A stretch of 64,000 nt of DNA from Megalonaias nervosa (GCA_016617855.1 JAECUM010094177.1:43436-107435), one strand, 5' to 3'; shown: positions 1 through 11,830, numbered from the stretch's first letter. The notes: a model not told the origin generated them from the letters alone. Numbers and translations: made by a program.

Positions 1-1509
1 AAAAAATTGCTTAGATATCGAGAAAACAGCGGAGTGGGGGGGGTTTAGGGAACTGGGCCGTTTAATGTCTGAATGCTCATTTTACAATCACGTTGATAAT
101 AATTTTTTAATAACGCACTTTTTCTAATAAAGTTGTTAGTTATTCTGTTTGAATAACATTTATTTTCAAAATGTCCAACATGTGAAAGATCGTTCCACTG
201 GTTTCAGCAACCATCACGTGTATGCAAAACATCTATGTATAACGTCACTGCTTTTTGTGTTCTTGATAAGTCTGGTTCCCGGAGTGGTATTTAATGGTAT
301 CCTGCCAAATCGGGTGTCAAAAGAGCAGGAAACTAGACTAACTGTCGATGCACCAACAAACAAGATCCCTTTTCTTCAAAAACACACGAAATTTATTTTG
401 TGAGACAATCATCTACGTCGAGTCTCAATTTTTATATTGTTCAGTTAGCACAGTATTGATGTCATAATTTCATTGGAAGTAATAATGAAACTTCTTATCA
501 TCCTCGAGGATATCTCTAAGTGCCAGTTCAAAAATTCTCTGAAACTCGCTTGCCCACAATGGTCCGTATCTGTGAAACCAAGCTCTTTATTTTACGAAGT
601 ATTCATTTCGCTTGGTTATCTTTGATCACAGTTACCAATGAGTCTGTTAATTTAAGGTGGTTTATGTTACATACACAATAACATTTATAACGGTGATTGA
701 TCAAATGAATTGAGTTCACCTGACATACGACCGGGGCCGCTAGATTTTAAATTTGTAGGATTTTCGTGCCTTTTAACTTTTCTTTTATTCCAGCTCCTTT
801 ATTTGATTCAAAAGACATAATTAACATGATAACACAAAGGAGGCCAGCTTTTAATTCAGTGCAACAAATACTTCTGTAAATCAGTTATCAAAACACGGTT
901 GGCATCTAATTAGGTTCTCAGAGAAATGCTCGCGGACATAGCTGTTACGGTAGATTGGCATGTTTTACGTTTAATTACAAGAGGACACGTATTTATGGTG
1001 ATTACACTTAAAGGGAACTAAAAGATAGATCTAGAACATAAATTTCAATTGATTAAAAAAAATAATTTAATTGGTATTTATTTATTAAAGTACTGCCTCC
1101 ACTCTGCGTAAGTGACATTTTCATTGATCGAAATTTCCTTACATATCGTTAATTGTGGTGTATACTACCGTTCGGAAAGAAAATGTAAAAAAAAATTTTA
1201 TGCCTTAGTGTTAAATTTGATATTTCATAATCTTTATTAAAATTTCAGGTCCTATCTACCATTTTCGACGATAAAACGAGCGATATATCAAAGTTTCTGT
1301 TACTACTTTTTAATCGCGATTTTCTTCAAGTTCAAAAATAGGGATCAATTTTTGGGGTATTTTCTGGTTTAAAAAATGGGAGCCACACCTGACCCCGCAT
1401 TATAAGTGGGTTCGCGAGTTGTCAGGGCACGAGTTATCGAGGGAGTGATGTATATATTTTGTCTCAGTCTTGGAAATGACATGCCGGTGATGAATTTTCT
1501 GACCCTCAG
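1..1509. other. Unassigned AT-rich sequence, probably intron
   Basis: I see no convincing exon or mobile-element boundary here. The 84-codon open frame at 149-403 has no splice-site support and no recognisable motif. If the candidate exon at 1510 is real, this stretch is KDM5-like intron. Confidence 0.4.
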
Positions 1510-1570
1510 ACTCCACAGAAACAGAAAGATAGTGTCAGCTCAGAGGAGAAGGAGTCAATCCCTGAAATTT
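1510..1570 (+). CDS. Candidate upstream exon of the PHD-finger (KDM5-like) gene
   Basis: A pyrimidine-rich tract ending in ccctcag precedes this 61-nt open segment. It reads TPQKQKDSVSSEEKESIPEI in phase 0 and ends with one extra base before gttaga. That leftover T plus the AT starting the exon at 5154 makes a complete codon, so phases agree. The Ser/Glu/Lys-rich composition matches the disordered region that follows. Against it: the donor (gttaga) is weak, a phase match has a one-in-three chance, and the same bases are open in another frame. Seen: phase and acceptor. Inferred: that it is an exon. Confidence 0.3.
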
Positions 1571-1978
1571 GTTAGAAAATTTAAGAAAGAGTGGAAAAGT
1601 GAACTGACAATTCTGTGATGTACATCCTTGATATCTGAATAATGTATAACCTTAATCGTTGTATGGGTATATGTTTGCATATAAAATGATTTGATCAGAT
1701 CATAATAGAGTATGTTCAGAAGTTGTAAATATAATGAAATGTAGTATGTTAAGAAGTTGTAAATAAATAATGTGTAAAATAATCCTGTTTCATATACACA
1801 TAGTAACACATAGTTAGAAAGAGGAACACTTTCACAAAATTCAGATTGTATAAGTATCATTATTCAGCACAAGACAAGAAATCTTGACTCGAGATTTCAG
1901 TTTTGATTCTTGAGATTATAATTTTGACTCAAGAGATTTTGGAGTCAAGGGTCAACTGACTCTCTGAAATCTATTGCG

Positions 1979-3050
1979 CACCCAGACATTTAGACATCTA
2001 CTTATCTACACATATTTACGCTTGTACATGTGGACATCCACCTAGCTATACACATTTACACTTGTACATATGGATATCTACCTATCCATATACATTTACA
2101 CTTGCACGTATGGATATCTACCTATTTATACACACTTACACTTGTACATATGGATATTTACATATCTATACACATTTCCACTTGTACATGATTTTACACT
2201 TGTACATGTGGACATCTAAAATATCTATACACATTTACACTTGTACATATGGATATCTGCCTATCCATACACATTTACACTTGTACAGGTGGACCTATAC
2301 CTGTTTATACACACTTACACTTGTACATATGGACATATATATATCTATACACATTAACACTTGTACATATGGATATCTACCTATCTACATATATGTACAC
2401 TTGTACATATTGATATCTACCTATCCATACATATTTACACTTTTACATACAGTTATCTACCTATCCATACACATTTATACTTGTACAGGTGGACCTATAC
2501 CTATTTATGCACACTTGCACTTGTACATATTGACATCTGCATACCTATACACGTTTACACTTGTACATGTGGACATCTAAATAGCTATCCACATTTACAC
2601 TTGTACATATGGATATCTACTGATCTACACACATTTACACTTGTACATGTGGACATCTACATATCTATACACATTTACACTTGTACATATGTATATTGAC
2701 CTATCCATAGACATAATTTTTCACTTGTTAATGTGGACATCTAAATATCTATACACATTTACACTTGTACATGTGGACATCTACATATCTATACACATTT
2801 ACACTTGTAGATATGTATATTGACCTATCCATAGACATAATTTTACACTTGTTAATGTGGACATCTAAATATCTACACACATTTACACTGTGCATATGGA
2901 TATCTACCTATCCATACACATTTACACTTGTACATATTGATATCAACCTATCCATACACATAATTTTACACTTGTGCAGGTGGACCTATACCTATTCATA
3001 CACTCTTACACTTGTACATGTGGACATCTACCTAGCTATACACATTTTAG
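1979..3050. repeat. Minisatellite, about 40-bp unit, roughly 26 copies
   Basis: The array repeats a unit close to ctatccatacacatttacac followed by ttgtacatatggatatctac. Spacing between ttgtacat cores is mostly 40-42 bp. Copies diverge by point changes and small indels. Because few stops fall in the unit, it creates long Tyr/Thr/His-rich open frames on the + strand. These are repeat artefacts, not proteins. Confidence 0.93.
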
Positions 3051-3189
3051 AGCCTGTTATAGATTAAAAAAACAGCTTTGATTCTGTGTTTGAAAGAAAA
3101 TACTTGCACTAGTTGACATACTTTGAACAGTTGTATTTAATGTCATACATCAATGCCTAAAACTGTTAGTACCAAGAAATAAAGCTGTA

Positions 3190-3605
3190 GCATGTATTGG
3201 GGCTGGTTGATAGATGTGTAATAGGGCTGATTGATAGATGTGTCTTAGGACTGGTTGACAAATGTGTATTAGGACTGGTTGATACATGTGTATTAGGACT
3301 GGTTGATAAATGTGTAATAGGGCTGGTTGATAAATGTGTAATAGGGCTGATTGGTAGATGTATAATAGGGCTGATTGATAGATGCATAATAGGGGTGGTT
3401 GAAAGATGTGTATGATGGTTGAAAGATGTGTATGATGGCTAGTTGATGTGTATTATTGATGGTTGATAGATGTGTATGATGGCTGGATGATGTGTATTAT
3501 TGATGGTTGATAGATGTGTATGATGGCTGGTTGATGTGTATTATTGATGGTTGATAGATGTGTATGATGGATGTGTGTATGAGGGATGGTTGACAGATGT
3601 CCAGA
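3190..3605. repeat. Minisatellite, about 24-bp unit (first array)
   Basis: Tandem copies of a unit like ggctggttgatagatgtgta plus ataa/ttag, 24 bp long in the regular left half and more irregular to the right. The 24-bp period is a multiple of three, so frames stay open on both strands without coding. The same unit recurs at 4237-4930. Confidence 0.92.
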
Positions 3606-4236
3606 GATTGTAATTTTCTGGGTTTAGTCAGAAATCTGGTTTTTTAAAGCAAACCAATTTTCCTTTTTTGTAAAAGTTTCCGGCTGACTGTTTTCTGGTT
3701 GTTTTTTTTTTTAAAAAAAAAAATCAGCTTATTTGTTCCTGCGTGTAATTCGAGTAGGAAAGAAGGTAACAAAACACCAAGACACTGTATACTGGAAGTT
3801 AATTGTGCAGGCATGAATTGTTTCATTTGTTCATTCTGATGTTTCGCATAATGTCTTACACCCTCAGATCTTTTCGTGAGTTGGTTTAGCCCAGTACTTG
3901 AAGTGCTTAGTACTTTATATATAATAATCATTATAATGTTTAAAAAACCTACCTACCCTAATTTTAAAACCAGCTGGCACCCCAGGCCATTCATATAATA
4001 GTTTCATACAAGCTGAAAGAAGGGGTGTCAACAGTTCTTCCCAAGCGACTTGTCAAAACAGTGAAAGAGTATTCACGTTAATAAATGATAATAATAGTTC
4101 ATCTTTCATTGCATGTTTTGATGATTTTGTAAGTGTTGTGCATGTTTTCAGTTACTTGTGAAATTCTGCACTTTACATGCACCCTGGAGGCCCATGGAAA
4201 ATTTTCAGGTTTTGGTTTTGGAGGCTGTTTCCATCC
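3606..4236. other. Unique spacer between two related minisatellite arrays
   Basis: Non-repetitive AT-rich sequence separating two arrays of one repeat family. No splice sites, coding segment or transposon ends were found. It may be an insertion that split a single original array, but I could not find target duplications. Confidence 0.4.
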
Positions 4237-4930
4237 CAGCAGATGTGTGTGATGGCTGGTTGATAGATATGTGTTAGAGATTGATGTGTATGATGGTTGG
4301 TTGATAGATGTGTATTAGAGATTGATGTGTATGATGGCTGGTTGATAGATGTGTATTAGGGATGGTTGATGTGTATGACGGCTGGTTGATATATGTGTAT
4401 TAGAGATGTTTGATATGTATGATGACTGGTTGATAGATGTGTATTAGGGATGGTTGATGTGTATGATGGCTGGTTGATAGATGTGTATGATGGCTGGTTG
4501 ATGTGTATGACACCTGGTTGATAGATGTGTATTAAGGATGGTTGATAGATGTGTGATAAGGCTGCTTGGCAGATATGTATGACAGCTGGTTGATGGATGT
4601 GTATTAGGGATGGCTGATAGATGTGTATTACGGATGGTTCATAGATATGTATGACAACTGGTTGATAGATGTGTATTACAGATGGTTGATAGATGTGTAT
4701 TAGGGATAGTTGATAGGTTGATAGATGTGTATTAAGGATGGTTGATAGATGTGTATGACAGCTAGTTGATAGATGTGTATTAGGGATGGTTGATAGATGT
4801 ATATTAGGGATGGTTGTTTGATTTGGATTAGGGATGGGTGTTAGATGTGTATTAGGGATGGTTGTTAGATTTGGATTAGGGATGGTTGATAAATGGGTAT
4901 TAGGGCTGGTTGATAGATATGCATTGGAGC
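4237..4930. repeat. Minisatellite, same 24-bp family (second array)
   Basis: About 28 diverged copies of the gatggctggttgatagatg unit, alternating tgtatgatgg and tgtattaggg endings. It ends about 220 bp before the exon at 5154. The long open frame on the - strand (Ile/His/Tyr/Pro repeats) is a product of the repeat period. Confidence 0.92.
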
Positions 4931-5153
4931 TGTTCAGAATTTGTACTGTCTTTATGGCTGGAGGTAGTACAAAAAGTGGGAGATGAGACGAGGAGGGCAA
5001 ACAAAAAAAGGACAGTGTCATGCTTTATTGCAGATATTTTATTCTTTCATTTGATGTAGAATGACCACCTTGATATTAGTAAGATGGGGATGACCTCAAC
5101 CAATCATAACTCTTGGTACCACTATTGGAGAGAAAATGTTTTTATTCTTTCAG

Positions 5154-5219
5154 ATCAAAAGAAAGCAATGAAACCAAAATCATCAGCAACAAATGTCAAG
5201 CGAAAGAGAAGAGGACCAG
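5154..5219 (+). CDS. kdm5: Exon of KDM5-like PHD-finger gene, basic linker
   Basis: A 66-nt exon between tttattctttcag and gtaggc. It starts with the last two bases of a codon and ends with the first base of another. The reading is QKKAMKPKSSATNVKRKRRG followed by P and a split Gly codon. The KRKRR cluster is a plausible nuclear localisation signal. The split codon completes exactly with the GT that begins the exon at 11236, giving a continuous basic linker. This segment alone is not diagnostic; its membership rests on phase and on matching composition with the next exon. Confidence 0.7.
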
Positions 5220-5530
5220 GTAGGCAATTAGTGTTCTGTCTTTGATTCTCTGCAAAATAATTTTGCCATTAAATTTAAATCAGGATTTAAGACCCTTTTT
5301 TAAGATTTTGTTTGCTTTTATCAAATTTGTTATGTAGATTACCACAGTATTCTTTGTCAGGGGCTTTCAGTATGTTGTTAATACTAGTTTAATTTAATAG
5401 AATTCTCTTAAAACTTGAAAGTCCATTATTTCATCATTTGCATGCAAAAATTCTGTAATGGTCATGTCTGTGAAACAATTACCTGTCATAACAGTGTGTG
5501 TTTTGGATTTTTAACATAGCTTTAACAATT

Positions 5531-5760
5531 TTTCAGTCATACTGCTACAATGTCAGCATTGTGACAGTTTATAGTGATGTCACATTATCCTGACACCAGG
5601 CTGACCAGTCCTAACACTAACCTTTTATGCTGAGCACCTAGTGAGGCAGCTGCTAGTAACATTTTTATAAGTCTTTGTTATGACTCGGCTGGGGTTCGAA
5701 CCTGCGACCTCCTGCATCCAAGGTGGAGACTCTAACCACTAGGCCACCAGAGCGGTCCTG
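5531..5760 (-). mobile_element. tRNA-derived SINE, family A
   Basis: Read on the - strand, the right end starts with a tRNA-like head: an A-box-like GTGGCCTAGTGGTTAG and a perfect-looking B box, GGTTCGAACC. A non-tRNA body of about 150 bp follows. The same head and body, including the cctgacac.aggct and ttatgctgagcac blocks, recur at 18192-18559. The pair identifies a dispersed SINE, not a functional tRNA gene: the head lacks a proper acceptor stem. Confidence 0.88.
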
Positions 5761-5873
5761 TTGTAACAGCAATTTTTTTCACGGTTTCTTTCACCAGAAT
5801 AATTAAAGAAATCCACAATCTGTTGAGTAGTTACCTAACTCAGTTCCTTCCTTCCATAAATTTGTCTGCTGTA

Positions 5874-6087
5874 TATGTTTGTTTATAAGTCAAGTTCAAC
5901 TGCAACCTGCACAAACCCAGATCTGCCGTTGTACAATTGGCCGACAGACCTGAGTCCCTTCAGTTTGCTAGGATTAGTGAGTTAAACAAACACCATACAT
6001 TCTGATCTGCTGGTGCATTATGCAGTAGCAGTTCAGGGACTGTTTTGTTTGCTGTCGGACTGGACTTGCATGCAGGTATAAATGGTA
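5874..6087. mobile_element. Dispersed MITE copy 1 (inner arms gttcaactgcaa / cagtttg)
   Basis: Flanks read tataagtcaagttcaactgc on the left and, inverted, tgctgtcggactggacttgc on the right. The interior carries the family signature of agatctgc, tgcattatgc and gcagttcaggg blocks arranged as imperfect inverted halves. Related copies lie at 11033, 31401, 38748, 54073 and 62290. The left terminal motif is eroded. Confidence 0.7.
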
Positions 6088-6592
6088 ATTGACATTTTTT
6101 AAGAAAGGACTCATAAGGAACAGGTGATTGCTCAAGAGAGGGGACCTATTTTATTCTTAAAGCATTCATGTTCTTGGGCAGGTTTTATGTACTAAGCCCT
6201 ATTGCATTTTGAAAGCATTCATGTCCTTGAACAGGTTTTATGTACACATCCCTTTGTATTCTTAAAGTATTCCTGTCCTTTGGCAGGTTTTAGATCCACA
6301 TTCATAATTGAAGTTTGATCCATAATTTTATCATGCATCAGGGTTTGGAAACATATGAAAAAAGGCTTAGAGACTTGTTGATTTTCTGTAGATTTCCTGG
6401 GTCTGGATTTTGTAAATGGAAATGAAGATTGGAATAAGATTTAGAGGCATGTTGATTTATCATAGATTGATATTTAAATTTTGAGTTTTTGAGAACAGAA
6501 TATATTGCTTCATTTTTAGTGTTCAGTGACTTCAGACAAAATGATTAATCCATTTGGTATTTCTTTTATAGCCACCCCTCCTGCAGTAAGTA

Positions 6593-9497
6593 CCGTATAT
6601 ACTCGTGTATAAGCCGACCCCCCCCCCCACTGAACAGGTATAAACACTAAAAAGTGCATGACCCGCGTATAAGCCAACCCACAACTCCGAGACATCATAA
6701 GATGCACGCGGCAAGTTCTAAATGCATTTATTTAGGCAGACTTATATTAACAAAAAGTACACGTATACTTGTCTCGGGGTTGGGATGTATAATTATTAAA
6801 AAGAAATGGTTTAAATTTGTTTGAAAAGTAATTTATTTAATTTTATGTTTTCTTATTGTTTCTGCCTAATTTAGATTTGTGTATAATTTGATCGAACGAT
6901 GACAAGAATTGAGCAATCGCAAGTTGCTGTAACACTACCTCTCCCTTTTGACTCAATTATTGTTTGTTTATGCATTATTGCATTGGATATTTTATATCAG
7001 TGCACCAGTAGTAACGCCTTTATTTTGTCTTGAAATTGTAAATACCTAACTCATTAAAATTTGATCCCAGTATGAAACCACAACGAACAACACGTTTTGA
7101 TTCAACGCTCGCAATTAGGATACTGAACGTATTTACATAATGGCGCCACCGCATGTGCATTGTAGCTTTGAACACGCACAGAATGAAGTACATTCCGCTG
7201 AATGAAGTACATCTCTTGGAGTCGAATCATGGGCACCAATGCACTAAACTTTAATGATATCTCCAAAATACAATAATGAAGTTTCAGAAATAATCCTTCG
7301 AAAATTATGCTAATACCATAAAATCTGAGTTCTAGTTTGCTTTGATGTAAGTGACCTTACACCATACCTGTCAACTCTCATGCTGGGGGAAAAAAAAAAA
7401 TCCCGAATTTGGGGTCACTCCATGCCTACCTCCCAGTTTCATAATATCTCCCATTTTTTGCACAGAACTCCTGACTATTACATTATGTCTTCGATTTTCA
7501 TGTCTCCTAAAAAAACAAAAGTCCTACATAGATATGTCGTATGCATTCCATGGAAGCCATGTTTTATCACCTGTGAATATTGTCATGACGAAATAATTAC
7601 TTTCCTAGAAAGAATTCGCTTCTTCAGTAAATAGGATGTTAAGTTCAAACATTACTCACGTATATTTATGATTTTTGTTCATCTACAACAATATAAAAAT
7701 CAGAAAATAAACCAGAACAAAAAATAAACCACAACAATAAAATTGTCGGCAATAAACTTCAATCCCAAGGAAGATCACTGTGAATGCTGTAGCTCCATTC
7801 CCACCAAAGAAACTTACACGAGTGAGCACCTGGCATTTTTATACCGTATATACGACCGTTAACTACCATCGTTAAATTAAAAGAAGGAATGAAAATACAT
7901 ACTACGCAGTATATGATACCTCAGAAAACTAATTCAGAATACATACGTTTTATAGCGAACAGTATTAAATGCCTTATGAATTGACAATAAGGGAATAAGG
8001 TCAGATATACAACGAGGTGAAAATAGTTGCCACATGTACAGTACTGTGAGGATGCCTAGTCAGGTACCTTTAGTTCACCAAAGTGGTAATCCTTTATTTG
8101 CCAATCAGTTGCTGGTGCTTGTGTAACACACGGTTTCTTTGAATCATGACGGAGGGCCGGTCGTTTTCACAAAATAGTTGCATCGATAAGGATTAACTTT
8201 TAATTAATCGCACTGGCTTTCATGCTTGTTTATTTAAGACTAATATTTAGCTATTGTGCAGTTTGGCCACAGTTGACCAGAATATGAAAGTAGGGCACGT
8301 CCTGGGCGAAAATAACTCGCGTCACAGGGAGAAAAAAAAAACGTGCGTTCTTTGCGAATTTTGCCCATATTAGACCCGGAAGATCGATCAATATTAGTGA
8401 AAACAAGGCATTAAAAATGCCACGAGAAACCTCCTGATTTTTGGTCCCAATCTATGTTTTTTTTATTCAGTCTCCCTACTTGGCTTTTGAAAAATTGACA
8501 GGTATGCCCTACACACCGTTTTAAAGAACTACGGTAATCGTGCTAATAATATGGAATGAAAGGCAATTACACATCAATGTACTGATATAGTTGCCGGTCA
8601 AAATTCCCTCATAACATAAGCCAGTTTCGGGATTTTAAAGATCAACTGGCCAATTTTGCTGTTGGAAAACGAAAGACAAATCCGCCAAATATCAATAAAG
8701 GAGACGCTGAAATGTCAAACTTTTTAAATTGTGTGGAAAGTTATGTTCAGCCAAAACACAAAACATAGATTGATGATGATCTTAGTTGATCTATAATGAG
8801 AATTTTAGCCTTTATTATTACCACTCTTCGTGAACATGTAAGTTATGCTGGTTATGTGCCTTGTACAATTAAACGTGCGTACCTTTTCATAAATATTACC
8901 TCAGTTTGCAGATCGCTTATATCATTGAAAATGAGGAACTCGTAAGCGTGTGATTCAATGTAAATGGCACAGGTATTAAGGACTAGCTGAAATGTTTTCC
9001 AGAAGAATGAAATTTGGACGAAACAATGAATAAAGCAAAATCTGCATCTAATTTATTTGGGAATAAATAAGGATTAAAGTGACGCTATGCACGCTTTACA
9101 CAGTGTAAGTACTGTACATTATAGTTCAGCCTTGTCTCCCAGGTAAACTCAACTGGCCCGCGAATTATGAAGTCTGTATTTACCTTTATTTAATTTCGTG
9201 TTGGAGAAATCAGAAAATATGCACATGCAGAATAATAACAAAATCAATCATAGTACTTGGTAACAGTTTTATAACTGTCGGGACACCGAAAATGATTTTT
9301 TTTTACATGCATATATCTTAGCACACAGAAAAAAAAATCATTTTTTTGTCTCCCAAGATTTACAGCCTATACAGTAGTCAGCAAAAAGACTTAAAAACTC
9401 TCAAGTTTAGACATTGGCCCGTGGATAAGCCGACCCCTTCTACTTCCAGGCCTTTATTTTTTCCTAAATTATTCAGCTTATACGCGAGTATATACGG
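6593..9497. mobile_element. 2.9-kb TA-flanked DNA transposon (Tc1/mariner-pogo-like), non-autonomous or decayed
   Basis: The left end reads CCGTATATACTCGTGTATAA and the right end is its inverted form, TTATACGCGAGTATATACGG. Both are bordered by TA (6591-6592 and 9498-9499), as expected for Tc1/mariner-type insertion. A subterminal motif, gtataagccgacc, is repeated inverted near both ends. No long ORF survives and I could not identify a transposase domain. A separate hAT-type element (7363-8506) is nested inside, so the original element was about 1.75 kb. It lies in a KDM5-like intron. Confidence 0.85.
7363..8506. mobile_element. Nested hAT-like non-autonomous element, 1,144 bp
   Basis: Terminal inverted repeats CATACCTGTCAA (left) and TTGACAGGTATG (right) are flanked by an 8-bp target duplication, CCTTACAC at 7355-7362 and CCCTACAC at 8507-8514 (7 of 8 identical). 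The left terminus CATACCTGTCAACTCTCATG closely resembles that of the larger hAT at 11831 (CATAGCTGCCAACCCTCATG), so both probably belong to one hAT lineage. The two overlapping 80-codon open frames near the left end show no transposase motif. Confidence 0.85.
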
Positions 9498-9499
9498 TA

Positions 9500-11032
9500 G
9501 GTGGTCTTGTTAAAGTAGAGGTCTCTCCTGAAGGGGACAAAATAATTAACATATAATTTTTTGGAGTTAGGCAGATTGACCAAAAAAGAGATGGGGGGGG
9601 GGTCAAGAGGAAGGCCAATATTCATTCATTAGGGCTTTGTCCACTTGCAGTATTAGTATTGGTTCATATGTGTATTCTTCGCATGGTCTGGAGGATATCT
9701 CACTCACATACATAATGCATACCACTTTAACCCTTCTTTGCAAGTGGATATCAGCATTGATGAAATATCCAGCGAATAGATCGTTCTTATTGAGCTCTAC
9801 TTACTTCACTTAAGGTAGTTCCCTTTTTGTAAAATCAATGCTTACTGCACAGGTTATATTGTGCGATCCTGACATTATGACAGCATCTACATGGCATCAT
9901 TTTTTATCTCAGTGTATATTGTGTTATGAACACTGGGAAAGATTGGACATAAAATGACATTGCAATTTCTGTTGCTTATTAAATCGTAAGAAATATTAAG
10001 TGTTAATGATCACATAAATGTCATGTGAAAGGAAATGATAAAGGCAGTAAAAGATATGAGATATTTGAATATCATTAGCAATTTACAATGCCAGATATCA
10101 TCCATGCAAGCTTTCTGTTGTGATCTCAATAATTGTGTCATAGTGAAGAAATTAATTGACTGCCATACCTTTCTCTTTGTGTATTTGATAAGAAGAGTAA
10201 ACTTAAGATTTGTGTAAGTTTTAAATACTTGCATAGCTATTATTTTATGGGAAATTAGTGGACATAAAATTAGTTCTTGATCACTCTCCATTGTGAGTTA
10301 GAAACCATTCACTTTAGTAGAATGAACTGTTCTCACCATTTTGGCAAGTGCTGCAAACAGCCACAGAATATTTTTATGTGTTGTCTAGTGCTTTATATTT
10401 CTGTGATTTAGTTCCTGTAATCAATAATTTGTTTATTAAAATTCTTGTGGCAGGAGGTGTTCTCATTTTTGTTATAGTAGAGTTTTTCCGATTGGTTAAT
10501 ACAAACCAATCATGCAGCTGGTTTCTTTGTATTCAATTTTTTCTGGTAATGAGATTGCTTGCTTGGACTCTTAACTTTTAAAAAATTAAATACTCCAATA
10601 TTTCACAAGCATCAATCTTAAAATGTTTTCTGAATGAATTTAAATTCTTGTTCCTTCACCATCCTATGATCAATAAGTTTCAGTAATTCTGGACAACCAT
10701 TTATGAATGTTTACAATATAAATGGCACTTACACTGCAATTATAAATTACGGTGTCTATCAGAAGCCAGAGCTCTAGACAAGTGGTCTATTTTGTGCAGA
10801 GAGTTTATCTGGAAGCACATTATTGTTTAGATGCAATCATACAACACAAAATAATTTAATTTTGAGTATTTCAAAGTTACTGGCATATCTCTCATGCCAT
10901 AAGCATAGCTTATGCTGTAGGAGGATGCATTTGATCAATATAAACTATGCTATTGGTTCAAGTTCCAAATGTTCCATGTGCAATTTACATAATTGCTAAA
11001 TTACAGCACAAGTACATCATCACTAGTTATAC
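9500..11032. other. Intron sequence without recognised features
   Basis: Between the TA element and the next MITE I found no exon with acceptor, open frame and donor, and no repeat structure. Open frames of 60-93 codons at 10010-10581 are hydrophobic, lack splice signals and look random. Confidence 0.45.
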
Positions 11033-11225
11033 CATATATTTTCACACAACAAGTTGGATTCAACTGCAGCCTGTATAGACAGAGATTTGCCTCTGCATGA
11101 TGCACTGGCAGCTCAGGGTCTATGCAGTTTGTTGGGAGTAATCATTAAAACAAGCAAAACAGACCATGATCTGCCAGTGCATGATGCAGTGGCAAATCAG
11201 AATCCATTTATATACAGTATTTGTG
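11033..11225. mobile_element. Dispersed MITE copy 2, abutting a PHD-gene exon
   Basis: Contains the family blocks gttggattcaactgcagcct, ctgcatgatgcactggcag, tgcagtttgttggga and ctgccagtgcatgatgcagt in the imperfect inverted arrangement of the other copies. It ends within about 10-20 bp of the splice acceptor at 11235, so the intron's branch region probably lies in transposon sequence. Confidence 0.72.
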
Positions 11226-11235
11226 TTGCCAGCAG

Positions 11236-11393
11236 GTTTAGGGCCAAGTGATGGTAAGAAGAGAAAGCGGACCAAGAAAAATGACACAGATTCATCAGAT
11301 GAGGAGGAGCTGCCAGACGGTGTAGAGTGGTGTGAGGAGGAATACTGTGAAGCAGATGAGTGTAAAAAACCAAAGGGAAAGAAAGTTCAATGG
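11236..11393 (+). CDS. kdm5: Exon of KDM5-like PHD-finger gene: acidic linker and first half of the PHD finger
   Basis: A 158-nt exon between gttgccagcag and gtcagt. Its first two bases complete the Gly codon split after 5219, and it ends in phase 0. It encodes LGPSDGKKRKRTKK, an acidic stretch (DTDSSDEEELPDGVEW), then the first zinc-ligand pair of a PHD finger in EYCEADECKKPKGKKVQW. The Cys-x4-Cys spacing and the GKKVQW run-in match the start of the third PHD finger of KDM5 demethylases, where a basic segment precedes W-V-Q-C-D. This knob reads and binds histone H3K4me3 in characterised KDM5A/B proteins (family knowledge). The rest of the protein lies upstream of the window. Confidence 0.82.
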
Positions 11394-11639
11394 GTCAGTT
11401 GACATTGATTTTACTTGATTATCTCAAGGCTTTAGTATATGTTATGTCCATACATTCATCTCGCCATAGGTACATCTCATCCAGGCTTGTTAGGTGGAGA
11501 TTTTCCAAATTTGATACATAGATGGGTTTAAATTTTGGACCCCTCCCTGGGAGGGGGTAAAAGTCATTTATATACCGATATTTGCAATTGCACCAAACTA
11601 TCTATAGCAGGAGAATAAATTATACATGTAATGGTTTTT

Positions 11640-11822
11640 GGGTATGGCCTGTGCATTATGGTCTGGATGGGGTGATGGTCAGAATCAAGAGAGGATGAGA
11701 AATGTGATGGATTTGGATTGTGAACTGTGGGTTATGGTCTTGATGGGGTGGTGTTCAGAATTGAGTGCGAAAGAGAGATGTAATGGATTTAAGTCGTGAC
11801 CTGTGGGTTATGGTAAGGATGG
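11640..11822. repeat. Left part of a 76-bp minisatellite split by a hAT insertion
   Basis: Copies of a unit containing ctgtgggttatggt, ggatggggtggtg, tcagaattgag and gagagatgtaatggattt recur every 76 bp. The array breaks at 11830 and resumes at 15386 in the same register, which directly shows it pre-existed the transposon. Confidence 0.9.
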
Positions 11823-11830
11823 GGTGGTGG

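Noticed and set aside
2062..3067. Long Tyr/His/Thr-rich open frames on the + strand
   Set aside because: They coincide with the 40-bp minisatellite; the peptide repeats follow the DNA period and there is no start or splice context.
4356..5021. 221-codon - strand frame, repetitive His-Leu-Ser-Thr-Ser-Pro-Asn
   Set aside because: Produced by the 24-bp repeat, whose period is a multiple of three. No independent coding evidence.
5690..5760. Functional tRNA gene on the - strand
   Set aside because: A and B boxes are present but the acceptor stem does not pair and the same head with a long body recurs at 18.2-18.6 kb, so it is a SINE.
10010..10581. Hydrophobic open frames that might be membrane proteins
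   Set aside because: AT-rich sequence readily yields Leu/Phe/Ile-rich frames; no splice sites, start context or repeatable motif.
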